From Cardinalis cardinalis (lineage: Eukaryota > Chordata > Aves > Passeriformes > Cardinalidae): a stretch of 64,000 bases of DNA. Location: NCBI GenBank assembly GCA_014549065.1, contig JACDOX010000001.1, forward strand, positions 2,031,918 to 2,095,917, read 5' to 3'. Each line of letters opens with the position of its first letter. Within the stretch, counting starts at the first letter, position 1. Under the pieces are notes generated by a model. That model had not been told where the DNA came from, ran no database searches, and saw only the letters and a program-made list of their open reading frames with translations. This document shows, in pieces, positions 62,301-64,000 of this stretch. The translations under genes and the position numbers were made by a program.

Positions 62301-64000
62301 TATGTACTTATTCAGATGCAATAATTGGGGCACATTAATGCAGTGTGCATTTTAGATTTTGTGGGAAAGNTTATTTGAGGCAGCAAATCTGAAAAGTATG
62401 TTTCTTTTTCTTAGTGCTCCTGGAACATTGCATTTTATCAAATTAGTTTAATAAAACTAATACAATCATAAAACTCATGCTCACTCTATTCTTTGTCTGT
62501 GACTTGAAGAACTAGTGGCAGATGCAAGGACTCCTTCAACTCCTCTTAAGATAGACCAATAGTTTTAGATAAAAGAGCTTTGATAATTCCCCAAAAGTGG
62601 CAAATAAGCTGTGGATCTTCCAGGAAACCTAGTTTCGACTACCTCAAATTTCCCTGCAAATAAGAATGAAAATAACTTGATCAATGGCNCTGAGAGGGAC
62701 AGAGAACTTACAATAACTGTTAGAAACATTATATCAGACCTATAAAGGCACTAAATTTCAACAGATCTCTTTTGAGAATACTCATACTTCTGAATATTGT
62801 TTATTTCAACTCCTGTTTTTATGCATCCTGGAAAATCTGCATATCACCTCTATGCCATGGAGGTAGTCCCATGACATATGGCATCCCATCTCATGCTCTT
62901 TCCTTTCAATTGCTACTCAGTCACNGAGTAAATTTCATTACAGTGAGAACCATTTTCTTATAGATGTGCTCATTTTTTAATATATGTCTTGGCACAATAA
63001 TCATCTTCAAATTCAAAACCAAGTAATATGCCATTGCATGATTCACTGGCTAACAGATGCGCTACCCACACCTACATCATATAAGGTACTCCTGCAAATT
63101 TGGCAACTACTGCTAGATTTCTTGGCCTAATTCCCATCCAAAGACAAGACACACTTGAGACCCTTAATTTTCTTTAAAAATAGACCATAAAGTTCCTAAG
63201 AAGTAAAATACAGACTCATTGTGAGCATTAACAGGAGTGTTGAATCTCATTTATATGAGAAATAGAATCTCAAAGAAGCTGACTGTACAAAATATGACAT
63301 TTTAATTTCCTTCTTGAGCTTCAGTACTCGCTTTTATGATAGTCATTTTTTTAGTAGNAGCACAAAACTTTAGCTTCAGAAGCTTTTTATTTTTTTTAAT
63401 CACATGTTTGTTCATTTGGCTGTTTAAAAATGAATCCATTTTTCATTTGTTTTGGAGGTCTAGAACTCTTCTATTTAAAAACATTTAGGAATGTATAGAA
63501 AATTGAATTAGTGGACNCTACCTACTTTATTTTAGTACCACCCTGCCAATGTCTTAGTATCTAGAAGCATGAGATATCCCCGAGAAGACATGGTTTACAT
63601 GATCAATCTTTTCTTATCAACAGGCAGTAGCACCTTAGGAACGACAACGTAGAGTTGTCATTGGCAGTTCTGCAAAATCACCATCTCAATGTTCAATGGT
63701 AGCCAAAATAACCACCCAAACGTTGGACAGCCTCAAGAAGATTACTAACAGCAACAGAAGAAGCATCTTCTACATCTTGAGTACTGGGTCCTGTTCTTAT
63801 GTCTGTATTTCATGAAGGCTATAACAATGTTAGTGACTGCANAGAGAAAATGAGATAAAATTGACCAAAGGGATGGAGCACACACCCATGAATGGCAAAA
63901 ATGTTGGTCAGCATGAGTTTGGAGAGTGTGAATGCCATCAAAATGCAAAAAATCACAAAAGCAGTACATGAGAAGAGTGCAAAATTAATGTTCACAGAAT
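59371..64000. other. Unique AT-rich noncoding DNA, no gene identified
   Basis: No recognisable gene or repeat family. A pair of bZIP-type motifs lies at 62229-62278. At the right edge (63745-64000) the minus strand has a frame with a hydrophobic stretch that I could not identify; it may be chance. A T/C-rich run occurs at 61605-61630. Confidence 0.5.
62229..62278. promoter_or_regulatory. AP-1 motif and D-box-like palindrome
   Basis: TGAGTCA (62229-62235) is a perfect AP-1 site. TTACGTAA (62271-62278) is the palindromic core bound by PAR-bZIP and NFIL3 factors. They are 35 bases apart. The AP-1 site alone is expected by chance several times in this window; the CpG-containing palindrome is rarer. 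Confidence 0.2.

Noticed and set aside
1..64000. CRISPR arrays, operons, bacterial promoters, tRNA or rRNA genes
   Set aside because: The sequence is vertebrate (avian) nuclear DNA. No regularly spaced direct repeats, cloverleaf-like sequence or ribosomal segments were seen.

Overview
This window is vertebrate nuclear DNA, and the repeats point to a bird. Two CR1 LINEs have the avian 3' end, including the terminal ATTCTRTG octamer. A long terminal repeat begins TGTCCTGGTTTCAGCTGGGA, a sequence I know as a common LTR in songbirds and other neoavian genomes. The DNA is AT-rich and CpG-poor, with few repeats, as expected for an avian gene desert or a very long intron. I found no intact protein-coding gene, no rRNA or tRNA gene, and no prokaryotic feature. 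No open frame exceeds about 170 codons, and apart from LINE reverse-transcriptase remnants I recognise none of them.

Layout. 1-8.8 kb: unique AT-rich sequence with two T/G-rich simple repeats. 8.84-9.47 kb: a degenerate solo LTR whose 3' edge runs into a near-perfect 39-bp inverted repeat (9462-9550). 9.55-18.17 kb: unique sequence with two small tandem duplications, a GC-richer island near 13.4-13.6 kb and an A/C-rich tract. 18.17-18.34 kb: a (TTCC)n/(CCTC)n tract broken by a 35-N gap. 20.46-21.21 kb: a 5'-truncated CR1, plus strand. 21.2-36.5 kb: unique sequence with a few candidate regulatory motifs. 36.50-37.58 kb: a very old CR1 3' half on the minus strand. 37.6-43.0 kb: unique sequence with CTCF-like and octamer motifs. 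42.98-44.28 kb: a younger CR1 with a broken reverse transcriptase. 44.3-54.0 kb: mostly unique, with GC-richer patches at 49.1-49.9 and 51.4 kb. About 54.05-54.86 kb: a probable second LTR-like repeat with four ~50-bp internal tandem units, a TATA-like box and AATAAA, followed by a (CA)n microsatellite. 54.9-64.0 kb: unique AT-rich sequence with an A/C-only stretch containing (AACC)n at 59.19 kb.

No gene set can be described as working together. What can be read is a history of retroelement insertion: an ancient CR1, then younger CR1s and LTRs, all dead, in otherwise single-copy sequence. Isolated single N characters occur every few hundred bases throughout and look like masked ambiguous (possibly heterozygous) sites rather than gaps. 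I see no convincing new biological system. The best candidate for a second look is the recent long hairpin at 9462-9550. Regulatory-site calls are motif matches by eye and are given low confidence.
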